From positions 187,296 through 251,295 of the forward strand of contig NZ_RCHN01000023.1 of assembly GCF_003671495.1 (NCBI RefSeq): a DNA stretch of 64,000 nucleotides. The letters are read 5' to 3'. Positions 1 through 9,043 of the stretch are shown here, piece by piece; within the stretch, counting starts at the first letter, position 1, and every line of letters starts with the position of its first letter. This DNA comes from Ketobacter sp. GTDB taxonomy: Bacteria > Pseudomonadota > Gammaproteobacteria > Pseudomonadales > Ketobacteraceae. Both the position numbers and the translations under genes were made by a program. The notes beneath the pieces were generated by a model that worked only from the letters and a program-made list of their open reading frames with translations, had not been told where the DNA came from and searched no databases.

Positions 1-301
1 CATTCATATCTACGTCCTCAGCACACCTATCCAAGCAAATGCATCAAGGAAGCACCCACTTCCATCCACTTGCACAGATCCACGAAGAACTCAGGTTAGC
101 CCGTTAAACATCAATCACTAAAAATCCACCATATCCAGCAGGCCTCAAAAATCGCCTGTCCAAATACAGTCACCCCACAGTCATTTGACCGCAGTATCAC
201 AAAGTCGTCAACCCGCTATATTAATAACGAATACAGAAAACTAACCCGCACGACTTAACCATCAAAAAACAACCAGAACAAAAAATGCCCAGCAGTAAAG
301 C
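1..301. other. Non-coding left edge, no gene seen
   Basis: No convincing reading frame, RNA gene or strong hairpin is visible in these 301 bases. The stretch is clearly more AT-rich than the genes to its right. It lies downstream of the minus-strand lipid operon, so it should carry that transcript's 3' end, but I see no stem followed by a T-run that I would call a terminator. Confidence 0.5.
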
Positions 302-1306
302 CTACTCCCCACCCAACCCCATCTCCCCCCGCACATACTCCAACGTCTTCGCCTCCGCCTGCGTAAAGCTGTACAGCGGCTCATAGCCAAAATCACGGCG
401 CGCTTTTTCGATAGAAAAGTAATGATTGCGGTACAGCTCCGAGGCAATAAAACGGGTCACCAGTGGTTCCTGTTTTACACGCAAGGCGCGGTACAGGTTT
501 TCCAAAACCCAACCGGCGGCAAAGGCCAGGGCGAATGGAACGCGGTACCTGGGGGGCGGAGCATCCAACTTCTCTAGGATCTGCTTTAGCCAGGGCCAGA
601 GCAGGATGGGGTCCGGTTCGTTGATGAAGTAGGCGTTGCCTCCGGTGTTGGGGGATTCGGCGGCCAGGATGTGGGCGTGGGCGGCGTTTTCCACGTAGGT
701 GACGCTCACTTTGTTGCGGCCGGGTCCGATCTGTTTGAGGCGGCCGCTGTGGGCTTTTTGCAGTATGCGGGGCAGCAGGTGGTTGTCCCGGGGGCCCAGG
801 ATCAGGTGGGGGCGAATGGCGACGGTGTGCAGGCCGCGGGGGTTGTGGGCGGCCAGTACTTTGCGTTCGGCGATGGCTTTGGTGGCGGAGTAGTGGGAGT
901 GGTAGTGCTTGGGGTAGGGAAGTTGTTCGTCGCCGCCGTGAATGTCGATGTTGTTCATGGTGACGCTGGGGGAGCTGGTGTAGATGAGTTTTTTTACGCC
1001 CTGTTGGCGACAGGCGCGGATGACGTGATCGGTGCCTTGCACGTTCACCGCATAGTAATCCTGGTAGTCCCCCCAATAGCCCACTTTGGCGGCCACGTGA
1101 AACACCAGGTCCTGCCCGGCGATGGCATTCTCCAGTTGGATGGGGTTGGTCACATCGCCTCGCTGCACGCGTATTCCGGCTTGTTCCAGGTCCGGGTAGT
1201 GGCCACGGCAAAACACCGTGACCTGATAACCCCGTTGTTGCAGTTGTTCGGCAATGTAGCGGCCGAGAAAGCCGCCGCCGCCGGTGACCAGGGCTTTGCC
1301 GGTCAT
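302..1306 (-). CDS. OleD-like NAD(P)-dependent 3-oxoacyl reductase (extended SDR)
   Basis: 334-residue extended short-chain dehydrogenase of the 3-beta-HSD/epimerase type. Residues 8-15 form the TGGGGFLG nucleotide-binding loop and Y139-x3-K143 (YSATK) is the catalytic pair. The stretches VAAKVGYWGDY (about 71-81) and LPYPKHY (129-135) are typical of OleD, which reduces 2-alkyl-3-ketoalkanoates to 2-alkyl-3-hydroxyalkanoates in bacterial head-to-head hydrocarbon synthesis. The ATG at 1306 is chosen because it overlaps the TGA of the preceding thiolase-like gene by 4 bases (ATGA), which implies translational coupling; longer frames upstream lie inside that gene. It is the last gene of a five-gene operon that has two condensing enzymes, so a beta-keto lipid substrate is a reasonable inference. 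OleB and OleC homologues are not present here. Family assignment is firm, the exact substrate is not. Confidence 0.85.
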   Translation of the reverse strand: MTGKALVTGGGGFLGRYIAEQLQQRGYQVTVFCRGHYPDLEQAGIRVQRGDVTNPIQLENAIAGQDLVFHVAAKVGYWGDYQDYYAVNVQGTDHVIRACRQQGVKKLIYTSSPSVTMNNIDIHGGDEQLPYPKHYHSHYSATKAIAERKVLAAHNPRGLHTVAIRPHLILGPRDNHLLPRILQKAHSGRLKQIGPGRNKVSVTYVENAAHAHILAAESPNTGGNAYFINEPDPILLWPWLKQILEKLDAPPPRYRVPFALAFAAGWVLENLYRALRVKQEPLVTRFIASELYRNHYFSIEKARRDFGYEPLYSFTQAEAKTLEYVRGEMGLGGE

Positions 1307-2208
1307 GAGCGATACAGCGCGCAGGCACTGGCGTCGCCGGAGCCCACCGCGTGGAATAACAGCGACAGTCCGCTGGGGTTGGCCACTTCCCGCTGCAGTT
1401 GGTGAAAGGCGGCGATGGGGGCAGCGGTGTGTGTGTCGCCGTTGAAATGTTCGAACAGTTCCATGGCTCTGGTGGGCTGGCGTTTTAAATCGCTGCTGGC
1501 GCACACGCTGTGGCAATACCCCGCTTCCAGATCCGATCCCAACAAAAAGTCCACCCGGGGCTGCTCATGCTGCGCCAAAAACTCGTTGATGAGGGCCACG
1601 TTCAAGCGGCGGAATTCCTCCACATATTGATTGCTGAATTGGAACTGGCCCTGGGCGCGGCCCTGGTGGCCGAATTGGGCCAGGTCGCCATAGGTGCTGA
1701 TGTGGGAAAGGCAGTCGGATTCGTTGCTGCGGTAGGCGAACGGGCCAAAGCCCTTGTTGGCGTCGGCGGCAGCGGTGGAAAGGTGAAGCAGGGCGGCCGC
1801 TCCCACCGCCACATAGGGAAACTCTGGGTGATCGGTTTTGGAAGGGTGGGCGTCGCCGCACACGATGAGCGCGTATTCCACGCTGCCATTGCGCAGGAAG
1901 GCATCGGCGATGGTCACCGCGTTCAAAAAGCCGCAGGCGCCGTTCACCACGTCGAACGAGAAGGTGACCTGGTTGGGGCTGTCCGCCGCAAAATCCAATC
2001 CCATGTTCATATTCCGTTGAATCAAACTGGCGATGCTGGGTTCCATGATGTTGTCGTCCCGGTACACCCCGGCGTTGATCAGCAGGCCCACCTGTTGCGG
2101 TTGAATGCCGGCCTGTTGCAGGCAGTCCAGTCCGGCGCGGGTGGCGTTGTCGATGGCGCTGAAGCCGTTGTCGGTGACCAGTGCGGTGGCTTTGATCATG
2201 CTGCCCAT
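1303..2208 (-). CDS. Divergent thiolase-fold (KAS III-like) protein
   Basis: 301 residues with the thiolase/KAS III fold signature. A nucleophile-type cysteine lies at residue 92 in the context NGACGFLNA, followed by a region resembling the usual dimer core. Unlike its neighbour I cannot find the catalytic histidine and asparagine motifs: no equivalent of the H-Q or G-N-T-S segments is visible, and GDTH near residue 260 is the closest match. It is therefore either a diverged synthase or a structural partner of the adjacent complete KAS III, comparable in logic to PqsB with PqsC. It starts one base after the stop of that neighbour, with an AGGAG 9 bases ahead of the ATG inside the upstream gene, and its TGA overlaps the next ATG. 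Function beyond the fold is inferred. Confidence 0.7.
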   Translation of the reverse strand: MGSMIKATALVTDNGFSAIDNATRAGLDCLQQAGIQPQQVGLLINAGVYRDDNIMEPSIASLIQRNMNMGLDFAADSPNQVTFSFDVVNGACGFLNAVTIADAFLRNGSVEYALIVCGDAHPSKTDHPEFPYVAVGAAALLHLSTAAADANKGFGPFAYRSNESDCLSHISTYGDLAQFGHQGRAQGQFQFSNQYVEEFRRLNVALINEFLAQHEQPRVDFLLGSDLEAGYCHSVCASSDLKRQPTRAMELFEHFNGDTHTAAPIAAFHQLQREVANPSGLSLLFHAVGSGDASACALYRS

Positions 2209-2209
2209 A

Positions 2210-3244
2210 TCAGTGTGCTCCTGTCAGGTTGCCGATGCGAACGGAGGCCACGCCCAACACAATGCCCGAGGCCAGCACCAGCATCAGGATGCGTTGCCCG
2301 GGCTGAATGTGGCCCTGTTGAATGTGGTCGTTGAGCACCACAAAGTGCGAGGTGGAAGAGGTGTTGCCGTAACGATCCAGCGACACGCAAATATTGGGAA
2401 TGTCGCCCAGGGATTCGCTGCACAGGGCCAGGGCGGAGCGGATGGCGCGCTCGGAAGTCTGGTGTGGAATCACGTGCGCAAAGTCCGCGCCGCTGACCTG
2501 GTATTTCTCGGCAAAATGCCCCAGTGTTTGCGGCAGGCGTTGAATCACCGTGGCGTGAATTTCCATGGCCTTGGTGTACATGGCCACGCCGGGGTTTTTA
2601 TCGCTGGGCATGCCGTAACAAAAGTCCGAGAACTGCGACAAGGTCAGCAACTCCAGAAACTCCACCCCTTCGTCGTCGCTGGGGGACTGATCCATCAACA
2701 CAGCGGCGCCGGAATCCCCCACGGTGAGGGAGGCGAACTGTTCATCCACCGGGTTGTTGATTTCTTTCAACGCGGTTTCGGAAATGGGGGTAATGCATTC
2801 ACCACTGACGATGAGGCCGTTGCGCACCACGCCGCTTTTGATCATCTGGTCCAGCACGTGTACGCCGGTGAACATGCCGGCGCAGGCGTTGGTGATGTCA
2901 AAGTTCAGGGCATCCTCCCTCATGCCCAAGCGTTTTTTCAGGTAACTGCTCAGGCAGGGTTCCAACACAAACTTGAGCCCGTCTTTAAAGCGGGTGATGG
3001 AGGTACAGATGATCACGTCGATTTCGTCGGCTTCATAGCGGGAGTTCACCAGGCAGCGTTCGATGGCCTCCAGCGCCAGGCTGTGACAGTCTTCATGGGG
3101 TGCCCGCCAGCGACGGCTTTTCACGCCGGTGAGCTTTTCCAGATCGAACATGGGTTCGGTGTCCATGCTGTCAATCAGTTCGCGGGTGGTGACTTCCTGT
3201 TCCGGAAGATACACCCCTATACTTTCGAATCGTGTCATGGTCAT
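2210..3244 (-). CDS. 3-oxoacyl-ACP synthase III family protein (OleA/FabH-like)
   Basis: 344-residue condensing enzyme of the KAS III/OleA family. The full catalytic triad is visible: C121 in NACAGMFTG, H261 in HVIPHQTS and N294 in RYGNTSS. Such enzymes carry out decarboxylative or non-decarboxylative Claisen condensation of acyl-CoA or acyl-ACP. The length matches OleA and FabH. The ATG at 3244 has GGAG 8 bases upstream; a second ATG two codons on is possible. It is flanked by a catalytically incomplete homologue, an OleD-type reductase and an MMPL exporter, which argues for secondary lipid synthesis rather than housekeeping fatty-acid initiation. Whether it behaves as OleA (joining two acyl chains) or as an aryl/quinolone-type synthase cannot be decided from sequence alone. 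Confidence 0.82.
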   Translation of the reverse strand: MTMTRFESIGVYLPEQEVTTRELIDSMDTEPMFDLEKLTGVKSRRWRAPHEDCHSLALEAIERCLVNSRYEADEIDVIICTSITRFKDGLKFVLEPCLSSYLKKRLGMREDALNFDITNACAGMFTGVHVLDQMIKSGVVRNGLIVSGECITPISETALKEINNPVDEQFASLTVGDSGAAVLMDQSPSDDEGVEFLELLTLSQFSDFCYGMPSDKNPGVAMYTKAMEIHATVIQRLPQTLGHFAEKYQVSGADFAHVIPHQTSERAIRSALALCSESLGDIPNICVSLDRYGNTSSTSHFVVLNDHIQQGHIQPGQRILMLVLASGIVLGVASVRIGNLTGAH

Positions 3245-3265
3245 TGTGTTTACTCCAGGTAACAG

Positions 3266-5608
3266 TCAGGTGTTGACGTGGGATTCGGTTTTGAAACTGG
3301 TATCAGGTTCAGTGCGGGTATCGGGTTCCACCGCAAACCGGTCTGCAAACAGCAACAGACTGGGCAGCAACAACAGGTCGAACAGCAGGGCGGTAGCGAT
3401 GATGCCCGCCAGCATCAGGCTCATGGTGTCGTTCACCGTAAAATTCGATAGAGAAAGCAACAACACACCGCAGATCAGAATCACCGAGGTGATGACGATG
3501 GCGGTACCGGACTGTATGAAGCTGTCGTGAATGGCTTGCTGGGGTGAGCGGCCCTGGCGGCGGGCGGACAGGTATTTGCTGATGAAATGAATGGTGTCGT
3601 CCACCACCAGCCCCAGGCAGATGCTGAAGGTCATGGCCGCCGCGTGATTGACGTGCCCCACCGTGAGGGACCAGATGCCGTACACCACGATGGCCGGGAA
3701 CAGATTGGGAATAATACTCAGCAGGCCGAACTTGAGTGAACGCAGGCCGACGATCATAAACAGGGTGATGAAGGCCAGGGTGAAGAGGGAGCCATCCACC
3801 ATACTGCGGATGATGTTCGAACCCATGTGAGCAAACATCAGCAACTGGCTGCTGCCCTGGTTGCGTAGTGCCGGTTGATGCTGGGCCAGCCGATCGTCAA
3901 TCTGTTGTTCCAGGTTCATCAGGGTCTGGTTGTCGCTGTCGCGCACGTTGACGGTGAGTTTCAGGGCGGAATGATCCTCTGAAATGTCGTGGGTCAGGTC
4001 CATGCCCTGGGGCAGGGACATCTCATACAACAGCTGGTATTGGGCAATCAGGGCGGCATCATCGGGAATGGCATAAAACTCCGGCTGATCCTGGTTCATG
4101 GTGCGGTGAATGCGCTTCAATACATCCACATAGCTGGTCACGGCACTCACGTCGGGCTGTTGCCGCAACCAATCGGTGAAGGCCTCCACCGAGTTCAAAA
4201 AGGCCGGTTGATAGATGCCGTTGGCCTGACCGGATTCCATGGAATAAACAATAAACTGCACGCCGTTGGTGTGCTGGCGGGCAAACTGGATGGAATCATG
4301 GATCGGCAGGGATTCGTCGAAATACTCCGAGATGTCGTCGTTCAATTTCATATTGGGAATGCACATCAACAACGCCAGGGAACCCAACAACGCGACCACC
4401 ATCACTGACGCGGCGCGCCCGGAGGCTATGACCCATTGGGCGAGTTGTTCCATCCAGCGGGTGAGGCTGAACGGTTGACCCTGGAACCGGTTGCCGAACT
4501 GCAGGGCCACCGCCGGCAGCACGGTGAAGGTGCAGACAAACGCAAACACCACACCGATGGCGGCCATGTTGCCCATGGTGCGAAATGGTGGCGAATCACC
4601 AAAGTTCATGCCGAGGAATCCCACTGCCGTGGTCACGCTGGTCCAGAACACCGGGCTCAGGTTTTTACGCAGGCTTTGGGTCATGGCCTGCAGGGGTTCA
4701 GTACCGTTGCCGCACAGAATGCGAAACAGAGTGAGCACGTGGATGCTGTCTGCCACGGCGAGGATCATGATGATGGCCGGCGCCATCATGGTGATGGGAT
4801 TCATTTCAAATCCCAGCAACACATGAATGCTGCTGGCAATGCCGGTGGCTGCGATCACCACGGCACCGGTGGCGGCGATGGCCATCACCGAACGCAGAAA
4901 TATTCCCAGCAGAATAAAAATGGTGGCGAACACCAACGGGTTCACCCGCAGTATGTCGTCCATGGTCACCTGGAGCATGGCGTTTTCGATGGCGATGTCG
5001 CCGTTCAGGTGCAGCTCCAGCCCCGGGTAACGCTGCTCAAAATCCCGTTGCAGTGCCAATGCCTGGCGGCTCAGTTCCAAAACCGAAGTCAGGTGATCCT
5101 CCGGCAACACCACGCTGGCAAACAGAGCACCGGCCTGGTCATCCGGGGACACCAGGCGCCCGTGTAATTGTTGATCCTCTTGCGCGTAGCGTTGAATGGA
5201 TTCCAGTTGGCCCTGGCTTAAGGGTGCAGAGGGGGATGAATCAGGGACAAGGTTGGCCACTATAAGGGAATCCCCCTCCACCTGCAGGCGGGGAAAGTTG
5301 GTGAAGGAATCCACCCGTACTACGTGAGGCAGTTGCCACAGGGCCTCGGTCAACTCACGGATGATGTGCAGGTTGTCATTGTCAAACACGCTGCCCCGTG
5401 CAGGTTTGAACAGCAGCACCAGATAATTGGAGTCGATGTATTGTTGATTCAGTTGCTGCAGACGCTGGTAATGGGGATCGTCTTCATCAAACATGACGTT
5501 CACGTTGCCGTTGAACACCATATGCAGCAGCTGACTGGAAAGCAGTACCATCACCAGAAAGGTGCCCACACAATACCACCAGCGCCGTCGAACCAGATGC
5601 TCAATCAT
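3266..5608 (-). CDS. MMPL/RND superfamily lipid exporter
   Basis: 780-residue inner-membrane transporter with the duplicated RND architecture: one helix, a large periplasmic loop and five helices, twice. The first half carries the helix segment with VADSIHVL (about residue 288-295) and the second half GLVVDDTIHF, i.e. the paired acidic residues that act as proton relay in MMPL proteins. Related proteins (MmpL, HpnN) export complex lipids from the inner membrane. No separate membrane-fusion protein or outer-membrane channel gene is adjacent, which fits MMPL rather than a tripartite drug pump. It lies 4 bases after the condensation-fold gene and 21 bases before the KAS III gene, so all are very likely one transcript. 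I infer that it moves the lipid made by the neighbouring synthases. Confidence 0.85.
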   Translation of the reverse strand: MIEHLVRRRWWYCVGTFLVMVLLSSQLLHMVFNGNVNVMFDEDDPHYQRLQQLNQQYIDSNYLVLLFKPARGSVFDNDNLHIIRELTEALWQLPHVVRVDSFTNFPRLQVEGDSLIVANLVPDSSPSAPLSQGQLESIQRYAQEDQQLHGRLVSPDDQAGALFASVVLPEDHLTSVLELSRQALALQRDFEQRYPGLELHLNGDIAIENAMLQVTMDDILRVNPLVFATIFILLGIFLRSVMAIAATGAVVIAATGIASSIHVLLGFEMNPITMMAPAIIMILAVADSIHVLTLFRILCGNGTEPLQAMTQSLRKNLSPVFWTSVTTAVGFLGMNFGDSPPFRTMGNMAAIGVVFAFVCTFTVLPAVALQFGNRFQGQPFSLTRWMEQLAQWVIASGRAASVMVVALLGSLALLMCIPNMKLNDDISEYFDESLPIHDSIQFARQHTNGVQFIVYSMESGQANGIYQPAFLNSVEAFTDWLRQQPDVSAVTSYVDVLKRIHRTMNQDQPEFYAIPDDAALIAQYQLLYEMSLPQGMDLTHDISEDHSALKLTVNVRDSDNQTLMNLEQQIDDRLAQHQPALRNQGSSQLLMFAHMGSNIIRSMVDGSLFTLAFITLFMIVGLRSLKFGLLSIIPNLFPAIVVYGIWSLTVGHVNHAAAMTFSICLGLVVDDTIHFISKYLSARRQGRSPQQAIHDSFIQSGTAIVITSVILICGVLLLSLSNFTVNDTMSLMLAGIIATALLFDLLLLPSLLLFADRFAVEPDTRTEPDTSFKTESHVNT

Positions 5609-5612
5609 GTGT

Positions 5613-6992
5613 TCACGCCGCCTCGGTTACCGTTTGGGTGCAGGTGGCCTGAATCAGTTGTTCCATGCGCGTGAACAGGCGCCGCATGTTGTCGGTGGCA
5701 AAATGGCGGTCGCTGTAGCCCACGCTCAGGCTGATGACCTCGCCGGCGGTGGCCAGTGTCACCGTTAATTTGGGCGGGTATTCCAATGGTGCAAAGGGTC
5801 GCACGTTGCGGATCGGCATGCCGTTGAAGCGCATGCGCTCCACCGGGATCACGCCCACGTTGGTGAACACAGGGATTTTTTCGCCCCGGTGTTTAAGCAG
5901 GAATTTCACGATGCGACTGCCCAGGCCGAACGGCAGAAAGGTTAACAAGGGCCAGATGAAGGGGCCTTCGGTAATGCCGGGGTAATGCTGTTTGCGCTGG
6001 TGGATGGCATCCTGTACGGCGCGAGCGACCTGCAACAAGGTGCTGCCCGCGGAGAGCGTGACATTGGTATTGATAAAGCTGGAATAATTGGCCACTCGGT
6101 GGGGAGCTTTGTCCGTTTCGTACCGGCGCAGGTCGTAGGTGTTCAGCACACAGAACGGCCCCTGATGCTCAGGCTGAATCTGTTCGTGCAGTGCCAGGTA
6201 ATAGGCACCCAGCAACACATCATTGAAACTCAAACCATGCTGTCGTCGAAAGCGGGTCAGTGCCTGCAGGGTGCGCGGTGAACATTGATGGCATAGATAA
6301 CGTTTGTGGATGGCGTTGCCAGGTGCGCAGGGCACCTCCCAGTTGTGGGCGGTGCGACTGTCCTGCAGTTGATGCTTGAGTCCATGGAACAACAGGGGCA
6401 ACAGATCCCGGGGGCGAAAATATGGCACCAGTGCTTTGGTACTGCGCAGATTCAGTGTGCCAGGCTGCGGGCGGAAAGACGGATTCAGCCCCAGTTTTTC
6501 ATACAGGGCGAGCACATCCTCCACATAAATCAAAAATCCCCTCCCATCGATGGGGACACAACTGACCTTAATACAGATAGTATGCGTTGCATCGTGAGTT
6601 TGGCTGCTTTGAGTCACGTGCTGAATGACCCGCACCTTCACCATGGGTACACGCTGATAATCAAACTGCTGCAGCATGAATTCATCAATGGCGTGCTGCA
6701 GTGAATGATTGCCGGAGCCACCGTTAAGCAGGTGGTGCTCGCAAAATTCGTAGTGGGCCAGGGTGGCTGGCGTGTGAGGAATCCATTTCGGCTGCAGACC
6801 ACTGCAGTCCAGGCGCATGGCCATGATGGGATGTTGTTCCAGACTGAGCCGCAGGGCCTGTTGCAGGCGCTCCAGGTGCAGGGGGCCTTGCACATCAAAA
6901 ATCAGATGCATGACATGATCCCCGAAGTCCTGCAGACAGACGTTGACCTTGTCCAATAACGTTAACGAAGCGGAGCTGCGTAGAGTCGTCAT
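5613..6992 (-). CDS. Condensation-fold acyltransferase-like protein with altered active site
   Basis: 459 residues related to the condensation/PapA5/wax-ester-synthase superfamily. The N-terminal half ends in the motif region at residues 144-150, which reads SCVPIDG where active members have HHxxxDG. The D-G is kept but both histidines, including the general base, are replaced by Ser and Cys. A later segment, VFTNVGVIP, corresponds to the latch region of the fold. It is the first gene of the minus-strand operon and is followed after 4 bases by the MMPL exporter. Family members join acyl chains to alcohols or amines, sometimes in concert with MmpL proteins; with this active site it may instead bind or hand over a lipid, or use a different residue. 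The fold call is good, activity is unknown. Confidence 0.7.
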   Translation of the reverse strand: MTTLRSSASLTLLDKVNVCLQDFGDHVMHLIFDVQGPLHLERLQQALRLSLEQHPIMAMRLDCSGLQPKWIPHTPATLAHYEFCEHHLLNGGSGNHSLQHAIDEFMLQQFDYQRVPMVKVRVIQHVTQSSQTHDATHTICIKVSCVPIDGRGFLIYVEDVLALYEKLGLNPSFRPQPGTLNLRSTKALVPYFRPRDLLPLLFHGLKHQLQDSRTAHNWEVPCAPGNAIHKRYLCHQCSPRTLQALTRFRRQHGLSFNDVLLGAYYLALHEQIQPEHQGPFCVLNTYDLRRYETDKAPHRVANYSSFINTNVTLSAGSTLLQVARAVQDAIHQRKQHYPGITEGPFIWPLLTFLPFGLGSRIVKFLLKHRGEKIPVFTNVGVIPVERMRFNGMPIRNVRPFAPLEYPPKLTVTLATAGEVISLSVGYSDRHFATDNMRRLFTRMEQLIQATCTQTVTEAA

Positions 6993-7133
6993 GTACTAAA
7001 TCCAGGTACGTTGTTTTTGTTATTGTCGATGTCCAGGATTGGATAGGTGTGACTGAACAGAAAAAATTAGATCATGTCAGCGGGAGGGGGGGATAGGTGT
7101 TGCCGGCCAAAAGGAGGGGATGGGTGGCCGTAT

Positions 7134-8948
7134 CTAGCCCAGTTCTATCCGGTTTCGACCGTTTCCCTTGGCTTTGTAGAGTGCCTGGTCGGCCCGTTCG
7201 AAGCAGGTGACGATTTCATCCCCTTCCACAAAGGCCGAGATGCCAAACGAGGCGGTGATGGGAATGCGCTTCTGATTGAAGTTGAAGGGACAGGCTTCGA
7301 TGGCGGCGCGCACTTTTTCCATGGCGGCGTGGGCCGCGTGCAGATCGGTTTCCGGCATGATCACAATGAACTCTTCGCCACCGTAACGGGCGACAAAATC
7401 CTCATTGCGGACCCGGCGGGAAATTTCCCGGGCCACCAGTTTCAATACTTTGTCACCCCGCAGATGCCCCAGGTTGTCGTTCACCGCTTTGAAATGATCC
7501 ACGTCGATGATGGCCAGGGAGAGCGGGCGACCGTGGCGGCGCCAGCGCGAGAACTCCGCTTCGATGCAATCATCGTAGGCAGCCCGGTTGGGCAGTTCGG
7601 TGAGCGCGTCTCTGAGCGCTTCCATTCGTTGCGCTTCCAGGGTGCTCTTCAGTTGGGTGGCTTCGTCTTCCATGGTGGCCATGCGTTGACCCAGGGTTTC
7701 GATGTGTTGATACACGTCTTCCCGGCGCTTGCGTTCTTCCGACTGGAACAGGTCCACGGCGGACACAATGCGGTTCACCATGCTTTCGATGTCCAGTTTC
7801 AGTTGGCCCAGGTCATTGGTGGCGGCCACGTTCTGTCGCATGTCCGCCAGCTCCTGGCGCACATCCTGATCCAGTTTCTCCTGGTTCTGCTGGCTGCGTT
7901 CCTCCCCTTCCCGGGCGGTCACCAGAAAATCCTGGATGTCGTTCAGGCGCTGGTGCAAGGCCACCAGAAAACCTTCGAACTCCTTCTGGGCCACCAGGCG
8001 GGTGGAGGCCACCAGCTGAGTGGTTTCGTCCAGAAAATCCGGCAGGCTGTTGAGGCTGAACGCGGATTTGATGCGATCCACCAGCCGTTCCTTGCGGGTG
8101 GTGAAGTCGGTGGGTACTTCCAGTTGTTCCAGCAGGTTGCACAGGATTCGGCTCAGCCGGTCCGGTAGCTGGGGATCGTTTTGATCCGCGCTGTCCGGGC
8201 TGGGTGCGGGGGTAATTTCGGGGGCAATTTCCAGTGCCGACTCCGCTACTGTAGCGGGCGCGGCTGCGGGTTCGATATCCGGATGGGGCGGCGCGAGTTC
8301 CTGCTCCTCCGGGTGTCGTGCATCGTCATCCTCGATGGCCTGATCCGGCGATTCAGTCGCATCGACAGCGTCTTCAGCGTCGGCCTCCAGGTGAGCGGAT
8401 TTCTCCGGGTTGGCGGCGCCGAACAGACGGGACAGCAGCCCGCCTTTCTGGCCCTGGCCCAATTCCTCAATGCGCTCCAACAGATGACTGGTGACGCGGT
8501 TGTGGGCCAGGTTGAGGCTTTTGATCATATCCGACTGCATGCCGTTGCCCGCCAGCAGTTCAGGCAGGGATTTGCGCAATTTCTTGATGGTGGTTTTGTC
8601 GGCCCGGGGCAGACTCAGGGCCAGGTACTTTTCCAGCTGAGTGTCGATCAGCTCCTGCAGCTGGCTCTGGTCATCCTTGCGGCGGTCGTCCAGGGCCATG
8701 ATGGTGCGTTCCAGCTGGGTGATCACCGGCTCCAGGGATTGTATGTCGCGGCCCCCGCGCAAGGCGGTGCGGATCTCATCCAGTTGTTCGTCCAGAATGG
8801 GGTCCAGGCCGTCTGCTGCCAGACTCACCCGCACCAGGCCGCGGCGCAATAGGTCCAGGCGCGACTGGTCCCGCTGCTGGCTGAGTTCAAACTCCTCAAG
8901 CGCAGTCAGGTATTTGTCTTTCCAATTGAGTGCATTGCTGTCAGCCAT
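7134..8948 (-). CDS. Diguanylate cyclase with long N-terminal helical region (DgcP-like)
   Basis: 604-residue cytosolic protein that should make cyclic di-GMP. The C-terminal GGDEF domain has the active motif GGEEF at 523-527 and an inhibitory I-site RNED at 514-517 with the standard five-residue spacing, so product inhibition is expected. The first 430 residues are mostly predicted helix with an acidic, proline-rich stretch around 165-260 and a coiled coil just before the cyclase; there is no membrane segment. Position next to the endonuclease/phosphatase gene, dsbA and the cytochrome c4/c5 genes matches the place of PA5487 (DgcP) in Pseudomonas aeruginosa, a polar cyclase that works with FimV. 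The orthology is inferred from order and architecture. Confidence 0.88.
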   Translation of the reverse strand: MADSNALNWKDKYLTALEEFELSQQRDQSRLDLLRRGLVRVSLAADGLDPILDEQLDEIRTALRGGRDIQSLEPVITQLERTIMALDDRRKDDQSQLQELIDTQLEKYLALSLPRADKTTIKKLRKSLPELLAGNGMQSDMIKSLNLAHNRVTSHLLERIEELGQGQKGGLLSRLFGAANPEKSAHLEADAEDAVDATESPDQAIEDDDARHPEEQELAPPHPDIEPAAAPATVAESALEIAPEITPAPSPDSADQNDPQLPDRLSRILCNLLEQLEVPTDFTTRKERLVDRIKSAFSLNSLPDFLDETTQLVASTRLVAQKEFEGFLVALHQRLNDIQDFLVTAREGEERSQQNQEKLDQDVRQELADMRQNVAATNDLGQLKLDIESMVNRIVSAVDLFQSEERKRREDVYQHIETLGQRMATMEDEATQLKSTLEAQRMEALRDALTELPNRAAYDDCIEAEFSRWRRHGRPLSLAIIDVDHFKAVNDNLGHLRGDKVLKLVAREISRRVRNEDFVARYGGEEFIVIMPETDLHAAHAAMEKVRAAIEACPFNFNQKRIPITASFGISAFVEGDEIVTCFERADQALYKAKGNGRNRIELG

Positions 8949-9043
8949 GGGCGCGGATGATTCTGCGTTCTCGTTGTTTAAAGAGTATAGAAAAGTTGTG
9001 GGATTCTCCCAGTGGCGACTTAAAAAAATTAGGAAAAGTTCCG

